In this document: piece after piece, positions 57,470 to 64,000 of the stretch
How the letters are laid out: each line of letters starts with the position of its first letter
How positions within the stretch are numbered: position 1 is the stretch's first letter
Assembly (NCBI RefSeq): GCF_014205225.1
Contig: NZ_JACHNB010000001.1
Coordinates: 372,001-436,000 of the forward strand
DNA: 64,000 nucleotides
From: Actinoplanes octamycinicus
GTDB lineage: Bacteria > Actinomycetota > Actinomycetes > Mycobacteriales > Micromonosporaceae
Reading direction: 5' to 3'
The notes under the pieces: generated by a model
Database searches by the model: none
Told to the model about the DNA's origin: nothing
What the model saw: the letters and a program-made list of their open reading frames with translations, nothing else
Made by a program: the position numbers and the translations under genes

Positions 57470-58396
57470 TCAGAGCTGGGGCAGCACGTCCGACGCGACC
57501 AGCTGCACGTGATCGAGGTCGGACAGGTCCAGGACCTGGGTGAAGAGCCGGGACGCGCCCGCCTCCGCGTACCGCCCGATGGTCTCGACCACCTCGGCCG
57601 GGGTGCCGACGATCCCGCCGTTCTCCCGCATCTCCTCGACCTCGCGGCCGATCGCGGCGGCCCGGCGGCGCACCTCGGCGTCGTCGCGGCCGACGCAGAG
57701 CACCGCCGCCGCGGAGAACGCCGGCGGCTCGGCCCGGCCGACGGCCTCGCTGGCCGCGCGGACCCGGTCGAACTGCGCCGGAATGTCAGCGATCTTGGAG
57801 AACGGGACGTTGAACTCGGTCGCGAACCGGGCCGCCAGGTCCGGCGTCCGCTTCTTGCCGTGCCCGCCGACGATCACCGGGACCGGCGACTGGACCGGCT
57901 TGGGCAGCGCCGGCGAGTCGCTGAGCTGGTAGAACTTCCCGTCGAAGTCGAACGTCGAGCCGACCGGCGTCTGCCACAGCCCGGTGATGATCTCGAGCTG
58001 CTCCTCCAGCCGGTCGAACCGCTCGCCGACCGCCGGGAACGGGATGCCGTAAGCCCGGTGTTCGGCGTCGAACCAGCCGCCGCCGAGGCCGAACTCGATC
58101 CGGCCGCCGCTCATCGCGTCCACCTGGGCGACCGCGATCGCCAGCGGCCCGGGCAGCCGGAAGGTGGCCGAGCTGACCAGCGTGCCGAGCCGGATCCGGG
58201 AGGTCTGCACGGCCAGCGCGGCCAGGGTGATCCAGGCGTCGGAGGGACCGGGCTGCCCGGACCCGTCGCCCATCTTGAGGTAGTGGTCGGAGCGGAAGAA
58301 TCCGTCGAAGCCGCCGTCCTCGGCGGCCTTGGCGACCCGCAGCAGGTCATCGTGGCTGGCACCCTGCTGGGGCTCGGTGAAGATCACGAGGCGCAT
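57470..58396 (-). CDS. LLM-class F420-dependent oxidoreductase
   Basis: 308 residues, luciferase-like TIM barrel. RLVIFTEPQQGAS, GFFRSDHYL, LAALAVQTSRIRLGTLVSSATFRLPGPLAIAVAQVDAMSGGRIEFGLGGGWFDAEHRAYGIPFP, and PVIVGGHGKKR. Members use reduced F420 (or FMN) to act on secondary alcohols, lactones or xenobiotics; actinobacterial copies of this layout are usually F420-dependent. Substrate unknown. Divergent from the SAM hydroxide adenosyltransferase gene by 73 bp. Confidence 0.88.
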   Translation of the reverse strand: MRLVIFTEPQQGASHDDLLRVAKAAEDGGFDGFFRSDHYLKMGDGSGQPGPSDAWITLAALAVQTSRIRLGTLVSSATFRLPGPLAIAVAQVDAMSGGRIEFGLGGGWFDAEHRAYGIPFPAVGERFDRLEEQLEIITGLWQTPVGSTFDFDGKFYQLSDSPALPKPVQSPVPVIVGGHGKKRTPDLAARFATEFNVPFSKIADIPAQFDRVRAASEAVGRAEPPAFSAAAVLCVGRDDAEVRRRAAAIGREVEEMRENGGIVGTPAEVVETIGRYAEAGASRLFTQVLDLSDLDHVQLVASDVLPQL

Positions 58397-58469
58397 GCGT
58401 CAACCCTGCCAGATCGGTACGGCGTGCCCGGGCCGCATCCGCCGACAACTGGCAGTAACGTTGGCCACC

Positions 58470-59261
58470 ATGGGCGGCTATGGATGGGTCAGCTTCACCA
58501 CCGACTACGGCACCTTCGACGGTTTCGTCGCGGCCTGCCACGGCTCGATCGCCCGGATCGCTCCGGACCTGCGAGTGATCGACGTCACGCATCACGTGCC
58601 ACCCGCCGACGTGACCCGCGGCGCGGCGGTGCTCGCCCAGACCGCGCCCTACCTGCCGCCGTCGGTGCACCTCGCGGTCGTCGACCCGGGCGTCGGCACG
58701 GCCCGCCGCGGCGTGGTGCTGAGCACGCCGAACGGGTTGCTGGTCGGCCCGGACAACGGCCTGCTGATCTGGGCCGCCGAGACGCTCGGCGGCATCGTCG
58801 CCGCCCACGAGCTGAGCAACAAGGACTGGATGCTGGGCGACGTCTCGCGCACCTTCCACGGCCGGGACGTGTTCGCCCCGGCCGCGGCCCGGCTGGCAGC
58901 CGGCGCGGACCCGGCCGAGGCCGGCCCGGCGGTCGACCCGGCCTCGCTGGTCCGCCTGCCCGACCCGGTGGCCGCGGTCGGTGACGGCTGGCTGGAGGCC
59001 GAGGTGCTGACCGTGGACCGGTTCGGCAACGTGCAGCTGGCCGCCGAGGGCGCGATGCTCACCGGCCTGGGCACGGAGCTCATGGTGAACGGCACGGTCC
59101 GCGCCCGGCGGGGCGGCACCTTCGCCGACGTGAACGCCGGTGAGCTGCTGGTCTACGCCGACTCCGCGGACCGGGTGGCGATCGCGGTCAACAACGGGCG
59201 GGCCGTGGTCGTGCTCTCCGTGGTCCCCGGCGACGTGGTCCGGATCGCCGAGCGCCGCTGA
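58470..59261 (+). CDS. SAM hydroxide adenosyltransferase (DUF62 family)
   Basis: 263 residues from ATG 58470. FTTDYGTFDGFVAACHGSIARIAPDLRVIDVTHHVPPADVTRGA, VHLAVVDPGVGTARRGVV, LLVGPDNGLL, TFHGRDVFAPAAARLAAG, and VLTVDRFGNVQL. DUF62 enzymes include the fluorinase/chlorinase; the broad majority hydrolyse SAM to adenosine and methionine with hydroxide. The Asp-Arg-His style residues (D in TTDYG, R in GTARRG, H in TFHGRD) fit the hydrolase group. The fluorinase-specific loop insertion is not evident. Followed after 112 bp by the glycosylase gene. Confidence 0.88.
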   Translation: MGGYGWVSFTTDYGTFDGFVAACHGSIARIAPDLRVIDVTHHVPPADVTRGAAVLAQTAPYLPPSVHLAVVDPGVGTARRGVVLSTPNGLLVGPDNGLLIWAAETLGGIVAAHELSNKDWMLGDVSRTFHGRDVFAPAAARLAAGADPAEAGPAVDPASLVRLPDPVAAVGDGWLEAEVLTVDRFGNVQLAAEGAMLTGLGTELMVNGTVRARRGGTFADVNAGELLVYADSADRVAIAVNNGRAVVVLSVVPGDVVRIAERR

Positions 59262-59373
59262 CCGGACCGCATCCCGGAACCGGACCGCGCCGGGCACCGA
59301 CACGTCCTCCTCACCTGCGGAGAGATGCTCCTGCGGATGCTTAAGTGCGGACCAGCCGGGCAGGATGGAGTCC

Positions 59374-60216
59374 ATGCCGGAAGGGGACACCGTCTGGAAC
59401 ACCGCCCGCGTGGTGGAGCGCGCCCTCCTCGGCGAGGTGCTGACCGGTTCCGACTTCCGGGTTCCTCAGCTGGCCACCACCGACCTGACCGGCTGGACCG
59501 TGGCCGAGTCCGCCAGCCGCGGCAAACACCTCCTGCTCCGCCTCACCCGAGGCGCCGGGGGCGCGGTGGAGCGGCTCACGCTGCACTCGCATCTGCGGAT
59601 GGACGGGGCGTGGCGCGTCTACCGGCCCGGTGAGCGGTGGACCGGGCGGCCGGCGCATCTGATCCGGGTGGTGTTGCGGACCGCGCGGGCCGTCGCTGTC
59701 GGCTACCACCTGCACGACCTGACGCTGATCCCGACCGAGCGGGAGGATCAGCTGGTCGGGCATCTGGGGCCGGACCTGCTCGGCGCGGACTGGGATCCGG
59801 CCGAGGCCACCCGCCGGATCGCCGCCCACCCGGACGTCACGATCGCCGAGGCGCTGCTCGACCAGCGGAATCTGGCCGGGGTCGGCAACCTCTACAAGGC
59901 GGAGACGCTCTTCCTGCGCGGGCTCTGGCCGTGGACCCGGGTCGCCGACGTTCCCGACCTCACCGGAACGGTGGAGCTGGCCCAGCGCCTGGTCGCCTCC
60001 AACCGCGGCCGCTGGACCCAGACCACCACCGGCTCGCTGCGCCGGGGCGAGACGAGCTACGTCTACGGCCGTCGCGGGCAGCCGTGCCGCCGGTGCCGCA
60101 CCCCGGTCCGCAAGGTCGAGCGCGACCCGACCCGCGCCCGCGCCGAAGTGGAGGACCGCATCACCTACTGGTGCCCCCGCTGCCAGCCCGAGCCCGCCAC
60201 CACCAGCTCCCACTGA
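59374..60216 (+). CDS. Fpg/Nei-family DNA glycosylase
   Basis: 280 residues from ATG 59374. The family requires Pro immediately after Met as the catalytic amine, which selects this start over the ATG nine bases upstream. Pro2-Glu3 (MPEGDTVWNTARVVE), Lys in SRGKHLLLRL, H2TH domain around LLDQRNLAGVGNLYKAETLF, and a zinc finger C-x2-C...C-x2-C (CRRCRTPVRK ... YWCPRCQ). The PEGDTV spelling is typical of endonuclease VIII (Nei2/Nei1-type) and not MutM. It excises oxidised pyrimidines. Confidence 0.9.
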   Translation: MPEGDTVWNTARVVERALLGEVLTGSDFRVPQLATTDLTGWTVAESASRGKHLLLRLTRGAGGAVERLTLHSHLRMDGAWRVYRPGERWTGRPAHLIRVVLRTARAVAVGYHLHDLTLIPTEREDQLVGHLGPDLLGADWDPAEATRRIAAHPDVTIAEALLDQRNLAGVGNLYKAETLFLRGLWPWTRVADVPDLTGTVELAQRLVASNRGRWTQTTTGSLRRGETSYVYGRRGQPCRRCRTPVRKVERDPTRARAEVEDRITYWCPRCQPEPATTSSH

Positions 60217-60585
60217 CGCCCGGGCCAGCCGGCTCCGGCTCGCGAAGGGTTCACCCGAGCCGGTCGGCCTCACGCGGCCAGCCCGAACCCAGGTCCCCGA
60301 GCCGGTGCCCTGACGGAGTGACCCGAGACCGACCGGGCCGGCCGAAGCAGGCCGCCGTGCGGGCCGCCGCTCTGCGAGCGAATTCGGCGCGACCACGGCC
60401 GGGGTGGCAAGAGTTTCCGGCGCGAGCACGGCCGGGGTGGCGAGGGCGGTCCGGCACGAGGACGGCCGGATCGGCTGGCCCAGCGGGAGCGGCCCCGCAC
60501 GAGAACGCCGGGGCGAGCAGAGCTGGCGGAGCCAGCGGAACGGCATGGCATGGCTCGGCCAGCGGAGCGAGACGGCGTGGGGCGG
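60217..60585. repeat. Repeat-rich spacer between glycosylase and pspM-like genes
   Basis: 370 bp between convergent genes. Contains GGCGCGACCACGGCCGGGGTGGC-type units at about 60387, 60420 and 60454, and later GGCTCGGCCAGCGGAGCGAGAC-like half-repeats. No plausible gene and no clear hairpin. Confidence 0.7.
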
Positions 60586-61407
60586 TCAGCTGGGCTGGCG
60601 GGAACGGTCCGGGGAGTGGTCGGCCGGGTCGGTGGGCTGGCGGGGTGGGGTGGTGGTGAAGCGGGCCGTCTGGTCGCGGAGCTCGGCCAGGCCCTCGGCG
60701 ATGCCGCGGAGGCGCTCGGTGGCCTCGACCAGGCTGAAATAGGCCGGGTGGCGGGTGTCGGTCATCGGCTGGCCGTCCTCGGCGACGTAGCCCGCGGAGG
60801 CGGCGACCAGCTCCTCGAACGCGGTGACGCCCTCGGTGAACTGCTCGACCAGCGCGGCGTGCGACTGCTCCAGGGCGGAGCGGCGGTCCGGCTGGCCGAG
60901 CGGGATCGCCTTCTCCACACTGGCCACCCGCTGGCCGAGGTCGCGTAGCCAGTGCTCGGCGGTGGCCGCCTCCAGCGCGGCGGTCTCGCCGGCGCCGGTG
61001 AGCCGGCCGGCCAGCCCGGTCATCGTGGCCGACGCGCGCTCCAGCCGGTCCCACGCGTCGGCGATCACCGAGCCGCGCAGGGCGTACCGGTTTTTCTGCC
61101 GGCGGACCTCGTTGAGCACCGTACGGCCCACCTCGGACCGCTCCAGCGCCCTCGCGAACCGCGGCAGGGGCAGGCTCGGCTCCGGGGTGGGCTGGGCGTC
61201 CAGCTCCCGGTAGTCACGCCAGCGCCAGCGAGCCAGGACCACCGAGGCGCCCGCCCCGGCGGCCCAGGCCGCGTCCGCTATCCCGAGGCCGGAATAGGGC
61301 ACCAGCACGACGGTGGCCGCGGCCAGGCCGCCGCCCAGCACGCTCCACCGGCGCGCCGACCCGTGCAACCGCTTCAGCCGGCGAAGATATCTCCCCCGCT
61401 CGTCCAC
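60586..61407 (-). CDS. pspM: PspM-like membrane protein (Rv2743c-like)
   Basis: 273 residues, GTG 61407 with GGGAGGCGAAAC ahead. Basic N-terminus, then two TM helices (about 22-40 VLGGGLAAATVVLVPYSG and 43-62), then helical cytoplasmic domain with coiled-coil character (RFARALERSEVGRTVLNEVRRQKNRYALRGSVIADAWDRLERA). In mycobacteria the protein in this position binds PspA and supports envelope homeostasis. Lies 37 bp after pspA in the same direction. The symbol is transferred on synteny and topology. Confidence 0.8.
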   Translation of the reverse strand: MDERGRYLRRLKRLHGSARRWSVLGGGLAAATVVLVPYSGLGIADAAWAAGAGASVVLARWRWRDYRELDAQPTPEPSLPLPRFARALERSEVGRTVLNEVRRQKNRYALRGSVIADAWDRLERASATMTGLAGRLTGAGETAALEAATAEHWLRDLGQRVASVEKAIPLGQPDRRSALEQSHAALVEQFTEGVTAFEELVAASAGYVAEDGQPMTDTRHPAYFSLVEATERLRGIAEGLAELRDQTARFTTTPPRQPTDPADHSPDRSRQPS

Positions 61408-61444
61408 GTTTCGCCTCCCGCCGCTCGGAGCTGCTCGAAGAGGA

Positions 61445-62308
61445 TCAGCCGGCGGCGGTGGTGTCGCCGCGCTTCTGGTTCATGCTGGCGCGGATCTCGT
61501 CCAGCCGGGCCACGCTGGCCGGGTCGGCGGCCGGCGCCGCGGAACCCTGACCGACGGCGGGCTGCGCCGGGCTGCCGCCCAGCTTCTCCCCCGCCATGCT
61601 AGACCGGATCTGCTCCAGGCGGGACGCGCCGGCCAGGTCCAGACTGGACTTCTGCACCTCGAGCATGCGGCCCTCGACCGAGTTGGAGGCCAGCTCGGCG
61701 CGACCCATCGCGTTCGCGTACCGCTGCTCGATCTTGTCGCGGACCTGGTCCAGCGACGGCGTGTTGCCGGGCGCCGCGAGCTCCGACATGGACTCCAGCG
61801 ACTTGGCCACGGTCTCCTGCATCTTGGCCTGCTCGAGCTGGCTGAGCAGGCGGGACCGCTCGGCGATGCGCTGCTGGAGCACCATCGCGTTGTTCTCCAC
61901 CGCCTTGCGGGCCTGACCGGCGGCGGCGAGGGCCTGGTCGTGCAGGGTCTTCAGGTCCTCCATCGACTGCTCGCCGGAGACCAGCTGGGTGGCCAGGGTC
62001 TGCGCGGTCTGCTCGTACTTCTGCGCCTCGGCCTCGTCGCCGCCGGCGCGAGCCCGGTCGGCGAGGACCAGCGCCTGCCGCGCCATGCCCTGGAGTTTCT
62101 CGACCTCGGACATCTGCCGGGACAGCTTCATCTCGAGCTGCCGCTGGTTGCCGATGACGGCGGCAGCCTGCTGCACGAGCGCCTGGTGCTGTCGCTGGGC
62201 GTCCTCGATGGCCTGCTGGATCTGCACCTTCGGGTCGGCGTACTCGTCGATCTTCGCGCCGAAGAGCGCCATCATGTAATGCCAGCCCTTGACGAACGGG
62301 TTCGCCAT
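61445..62308 (-). CDS. pspA: Phage shock protein A (PspA/IM30)
   Basis: 287 residues from ATG 62308 (AGGGG ten bases ahead). [65 protein letters not shown] opens the long PspA hairpin coiled coil (about 1-225). An Ala/Pro linker and a final amphipathic-looking helix ([16 protein letters not shown]) follow and resemble an internal copy [14 protein letters not shown] at about 225. It coats damaged inner membrane. Longer than E. coli PspA (222) by the two C-terminal repeats. Confidence 0.95.
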   Translation of the reverse strand: MANPFVKGWHYMMALFGAKIDEYADPKVQIQQAIEDAQRQHQALVQQAAAVIGNQRQLEMKLSRQMSEVEKLQGMARQALVLADRARAGGDEAEAQKYEQTAQTLATQLVSGEQSMEDLKTLHDQALAAAGQARKAVENNAMVLQQRIAERSRLLSQLEQAKMQETVAKSLESMSELAAPGNTPSLDQVRDKIEQRYANAMGRAELASNSVEGRMLEVQKSSLDLAGASRLEQIRSSMAGEKLGGSPAQPAVGQGSAAPAADPASVARLDEIRASMNQKRGDTTAAG

Positions 62309-62531
62309 CTCGCGGTATCCCCTCAATGTCGCTCGGTCGGACGCGTCACGACCGGACCGGATCCGGGCGGCGACGCGAAACCATCGTGTCAGCCCGACGC
62401 CAGCGGCGTCACGTGACCTACGGGGGATCTCAGGGTCTCCCCTGGCATCGAGCCTGAGAACGAGGCTACGCCCCGGAGGGGTACAGCCGCGACCGGCACC
62501 GGGCCCGGAACAACGGCGCGGTGACGGAAAA

Positions 62532-62571
62532 AGCCCGGAACGACCGGCATGGTGCGGTCGAATCCGGGCCT
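62532..62571 (-). terminator. Terminator hairpin after clgR
   Basis: AGCCCGGA ... TCCGGGCCT outer stem with an inner CGACCG / CGGTCG stem, followed on the minus strand by a run rich in T (TTTTTCC). It separates clgR from pspA. Confidence 0.6.
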
Positions 62572-62680
62572 TTCGCCGTCGGGTCGCCGAGGGCACGCCG
62601 GTAACCGGCGGGAGATCGCTGGATGAGGAGCGGACCGGGCCACGGAGACGGCCGGGCTGGACCGCGGAGATCGTGGCGGA

Positions 62681-63079
62681 CTAGGCCGCGTAGACCACGT
62701 CACGCTTCTTGGTGCGGGTGGCGTGCAGGGTCGCCTTGAGCGGCGAGTCCTGGCGGACCGACACCGAGACGCTGCCGTCGGTGGCGACCTGGCGGGCGGC
62801 CTCGGCCGGCTGGCCGTCGACCGGGACGAGCACACCCTCCATGTTCTCCGCGAGGGAGAGAGTGTTGCTCACCTCACCGAGCAGCTCGGAGAGACGTGCG
62901 CCGAGGGCGTCGCAGATGGCCGCGAGCAGCTCGCTGGAGGCCTCTTTCTGGCCGCGCTCGATCTCGGACAGATAACCCAGGCTGACGTTCGCGGCGGTCG
63001 ACACCTCGCGCAGCGTGCGGTGCTGTCCCTGCCGGCGCGCACGAAGTGCGTCGCCGATAACCCGGCGTAGCAGGACCAT
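62681..63079 (-). CDS. clgR: Transcriptional activator ClgR
   Basis: 132 residues from ATG 63079 (AGGAGGAGG upstream; longer in-frame starts lack one). XRE-type HTH at about 10-68 (VIGDALRARRQGQHRTLREVSTAANVSLGYLSEIERGQKEASSELLAAICDALGARLSELL). ClgR activates clp and lon protease genes and, in mycobacteria, the psp operon lying next to it. The C-terminus VVYAA ends in Ala-Ala, which in Streptomyces ClgR is the Clp degradation signal. So turnover by ClpP1P2 is likely. Confidence 0.93.
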   Translation of the reverse strand: MVLLRRVIGDALRARRQGQHRTLREVSTAANVSLGYLSEIERGQKEASSELLAAICDALGARLSELLGEVSNTLSLAENMEGVLVPVDGQPAEAARQVATDGSVSVSVRQDSPLKATLHATRTKKRDVVYAA

Positions 63080-63238
63080 GGCACCTCCTCCTGCGGGCGG
63101 GGCCGCCGGCACACGCCGGAGGCTTCCCGCAACCGTACCTGCCGCGAGCGACGGCGACATCCCGCCCCGCCGAATTCCTCGGCCGGCCCGCCCGCGGCAC
63201 CCACCGACAACCGGCTCAGCGACGGCGATATTCCCAGG

Positions 63239-63754
63239 TCACACCGGAGCCGGTGCGGCACGCAGAACGTCGGTGAGCAATTCAAGGACGGCGGTCACAC
63301 TTTCGATACGGATGGCCGCCCGGTTACCGGTCAGGGTCAGCTCCCGCACTTCTGTCCGATCCGGCCCGGCGACCGCCACGTAGACCAGCCCGACCGGCTT
63401 GCCGCCCTGCGGCTCCGGGCCGGCGACGCCGGTGGTGGCCAGCCCCCAATCGGCGCCGCAGCGCTCCCGGGCGCCCTCGGCCAGTTTCCCGGCCACATCG
63501 CGGTCGACCGGCCCGCGCTCGTCGAGCAGGTCCCGCGGCACCCCGGCCAGCGTCCCCTTGAGCTCGGTGGCGTAGACCACCAGGCCGCCCCGGTAGACCG
63601 CGCTCACCCCGGGGATCTCCACGATCGTCGCGGCCACCAGGCCGCCGGTCAGCGACTCCGCGGTCGCCAGCGACTCGCGCCGCTCGACCAGCATGTGGAC
63701 AGCCGCCGCGGCGGCCACCGCCATCTCCACCAGGTCCTCCTCAGACGCACTCAC
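63239..63754 (-). CDS. CinA-family nicotinamide-nucleotide amidohydrolase (PncC domain)
   Basis: 171 residues, C-terminal CinA domain only: ESLATAESLTGGLVAATI (catalytic Ser-Lys neighbourhood), GVSAVYRGGLVVYATELKGTLAGV, ATTGVAGPEPQGGKPVGLVYVAV. These hydrolyse nicotinamide mononucleotide to nicotinate mononucleotide. GTG start; a later GTG after GAGGAGG is possible. Located between pgsA and clgR, as in other actinobacteria. Confidence 0.92.
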   Translation of the reverse strand: MSASEEDLVEMAVAAAAAVHMLVERRESLATAESLTGGLVAATIVEIPGVSAVYRGGLVVYATELKGTLAGVPRDLLDERGPVDRDVAGKLAEGARERCGADWGLATTGVAGPEPQGGKPVGLVYVAVAGPDRTEVRELTLTGNRAAIRIESVTAVLELLTDVLRAAPAPV

Positions 63755-63791
63755 CGTGAACCCCGGGCGAGGGTGCCCGTTCTGCCGCGGT

Positions 63792-64000
63792 TCATGCCAG
63801 GCGGGCGGCCCGCCGCAGGCGCAACGCCTCGATCACGTAGTCGACGCCGGTGACCACGGTCACGATCAGCGCGGCGTACATCACCCAGGTGCCGATCACG
63901 TCGAACGGCTCCGGGACCGGCCACAGGTACCAGGCGATCGCCAGGGTCTGCAGGCCGGTCTTGAGCTTGCCACCCCGGGAGGCCGGGATCACCCCGTATC
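63792..64000 (-). CDS. pgsA: CDP-diacylglycerol-glycerol-3-phosphate phosphatidyltransferase, C-terminal fragment
   Basis: The last 69 codons are in the window; the frame is still open at base 64000. GVIPASRGGKLKTGLQTLAIAWYL is the conserved stretch after the catalytic CDP-alcohol phosphatidyltransferase motif, followed by two TM helices (WVMYAALIVTVVTGVDYVIEAL). It makes phosphatidylglycerophosphate. Synteny with cinA and clgR supports the pgsA assignment. The CDP-binding motif is outside the window. Confidence 0.88.
   Translation of the reverse strand, partial: YGVIPASRGGKLKTGLQTLAIAWYLWPVPEPFDVIGTWVMYAALIVTVVTGVDYVIEALRLRRAARLA

Noticed and set aside
58470..59261. Fluorinase or chlorinase
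   Set aside because: Same superfamily, but the halogenase-specific loop was not seen and there is no biosynthetic cluster around it; the SAM hydrolase group fits.

Overview
The window is high-GC actinobacterial chromosome, most likely from a Micromonosporaceae genus such as Actinoplanes or Micromonospora. This rests on codon bias, frequent GTG/TTG starts, and orthologues of IdeR, NrdR/NrdJ, LexA, HflX, DUF3046, RecX, ClgR, PspA/PspM and an F420-type oxidoreductase. From memory, the backbone order (principal-like sigma factor, ideR, nrdR, lexA, hflX, dapF, miaA, DUF349 gene, miaB, recX/recA, DUF3046, pspM/pspA/clgR, pgsA) matches the Mycobacterium tuberculosis sigB-ideR to pgsA3 segment. I saw no rRNA, tRNA or CRISPR array.

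Layout. 0-5 kb: 3' end of a sigma factor, a GNAT/acyl-CoA-synthetase fusion translationally coupled to an AcuC deacetylase, and ideR. 5-10 kb: accessory genes (lipoprotein, an HTH protein with repeat-rich tail and a twin-palindrome operator, a hydrolase, an MFS transporter, a hypothetical). 10-20 kb: nrdR-nrdJ operon, lexA with a divergent 46-residue membrane-protein gene and shared SOS boxes, a secreted propeller-like membrane protein, hflX and a malic enzyme. 20-23 kb: an IS110-family element embedded in tandem-repeat DNA. 23-27 kb: miaA-dapF-glpQ overlapping operon and a DUF349 protein. 27-33.6 kb: accessory island with a pair resembling the SCO2522/SCO2521 families, a membrane protein overlapping it tail to tail, an amino-acid oxidase, a SLOG-like protein, a threonine-dehydratase-like enzyme and its LysR neighbour. 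33.6-41 kb: miaB, the gluABCD amino-acid transporter and RNase Y. 41-42.9 kb: a gene-poor repeat region. 42.9-46.6 kb: recX (with a giant disordered extension), recA with an SOS box, DUF3046 and a UdgX-type uracil-DNA glycosylase. 46.7-52.4 kb: MocR regulator, divergent PNPOx-GNAT fusion, LysE exporter and a membrane Ser/Thr kinase. 52.4-60.2 kb: Lhr helicase, LLM oxidoreductase, SAM hydroxide adenosyltransferase and an Fpg/Nei glycosylase. 60.6-64 kb: pspM, pspA, clgR, cinA and the 3' end of pgsA.

Themes. (1) DNA damage: lexA, the small membrane gene, recA/recX, UdgX, Lhr and Fpg/Nei lie in one window, and lexA and recA share the unusual half-site form GAAC-N4-GTAC. (2) Envelope stress: clgR-pspA-pspM. 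(3) Repeats: nearly every spacer between convergent genes, and several coding tails, carry short tandem repeats; two of these arrays copy the 3' end of the adjacent gene. (4) A dispersed GGTACG-centred motif lies just downstream of three genes and forms hairpins in two places. The most interesting candidates for new biology are the LexA-divergent small membrane protein, the RecX extension, the 5.7-kb twin operator with its repeat-tailed regulator, and the 27-31.5 kb island.
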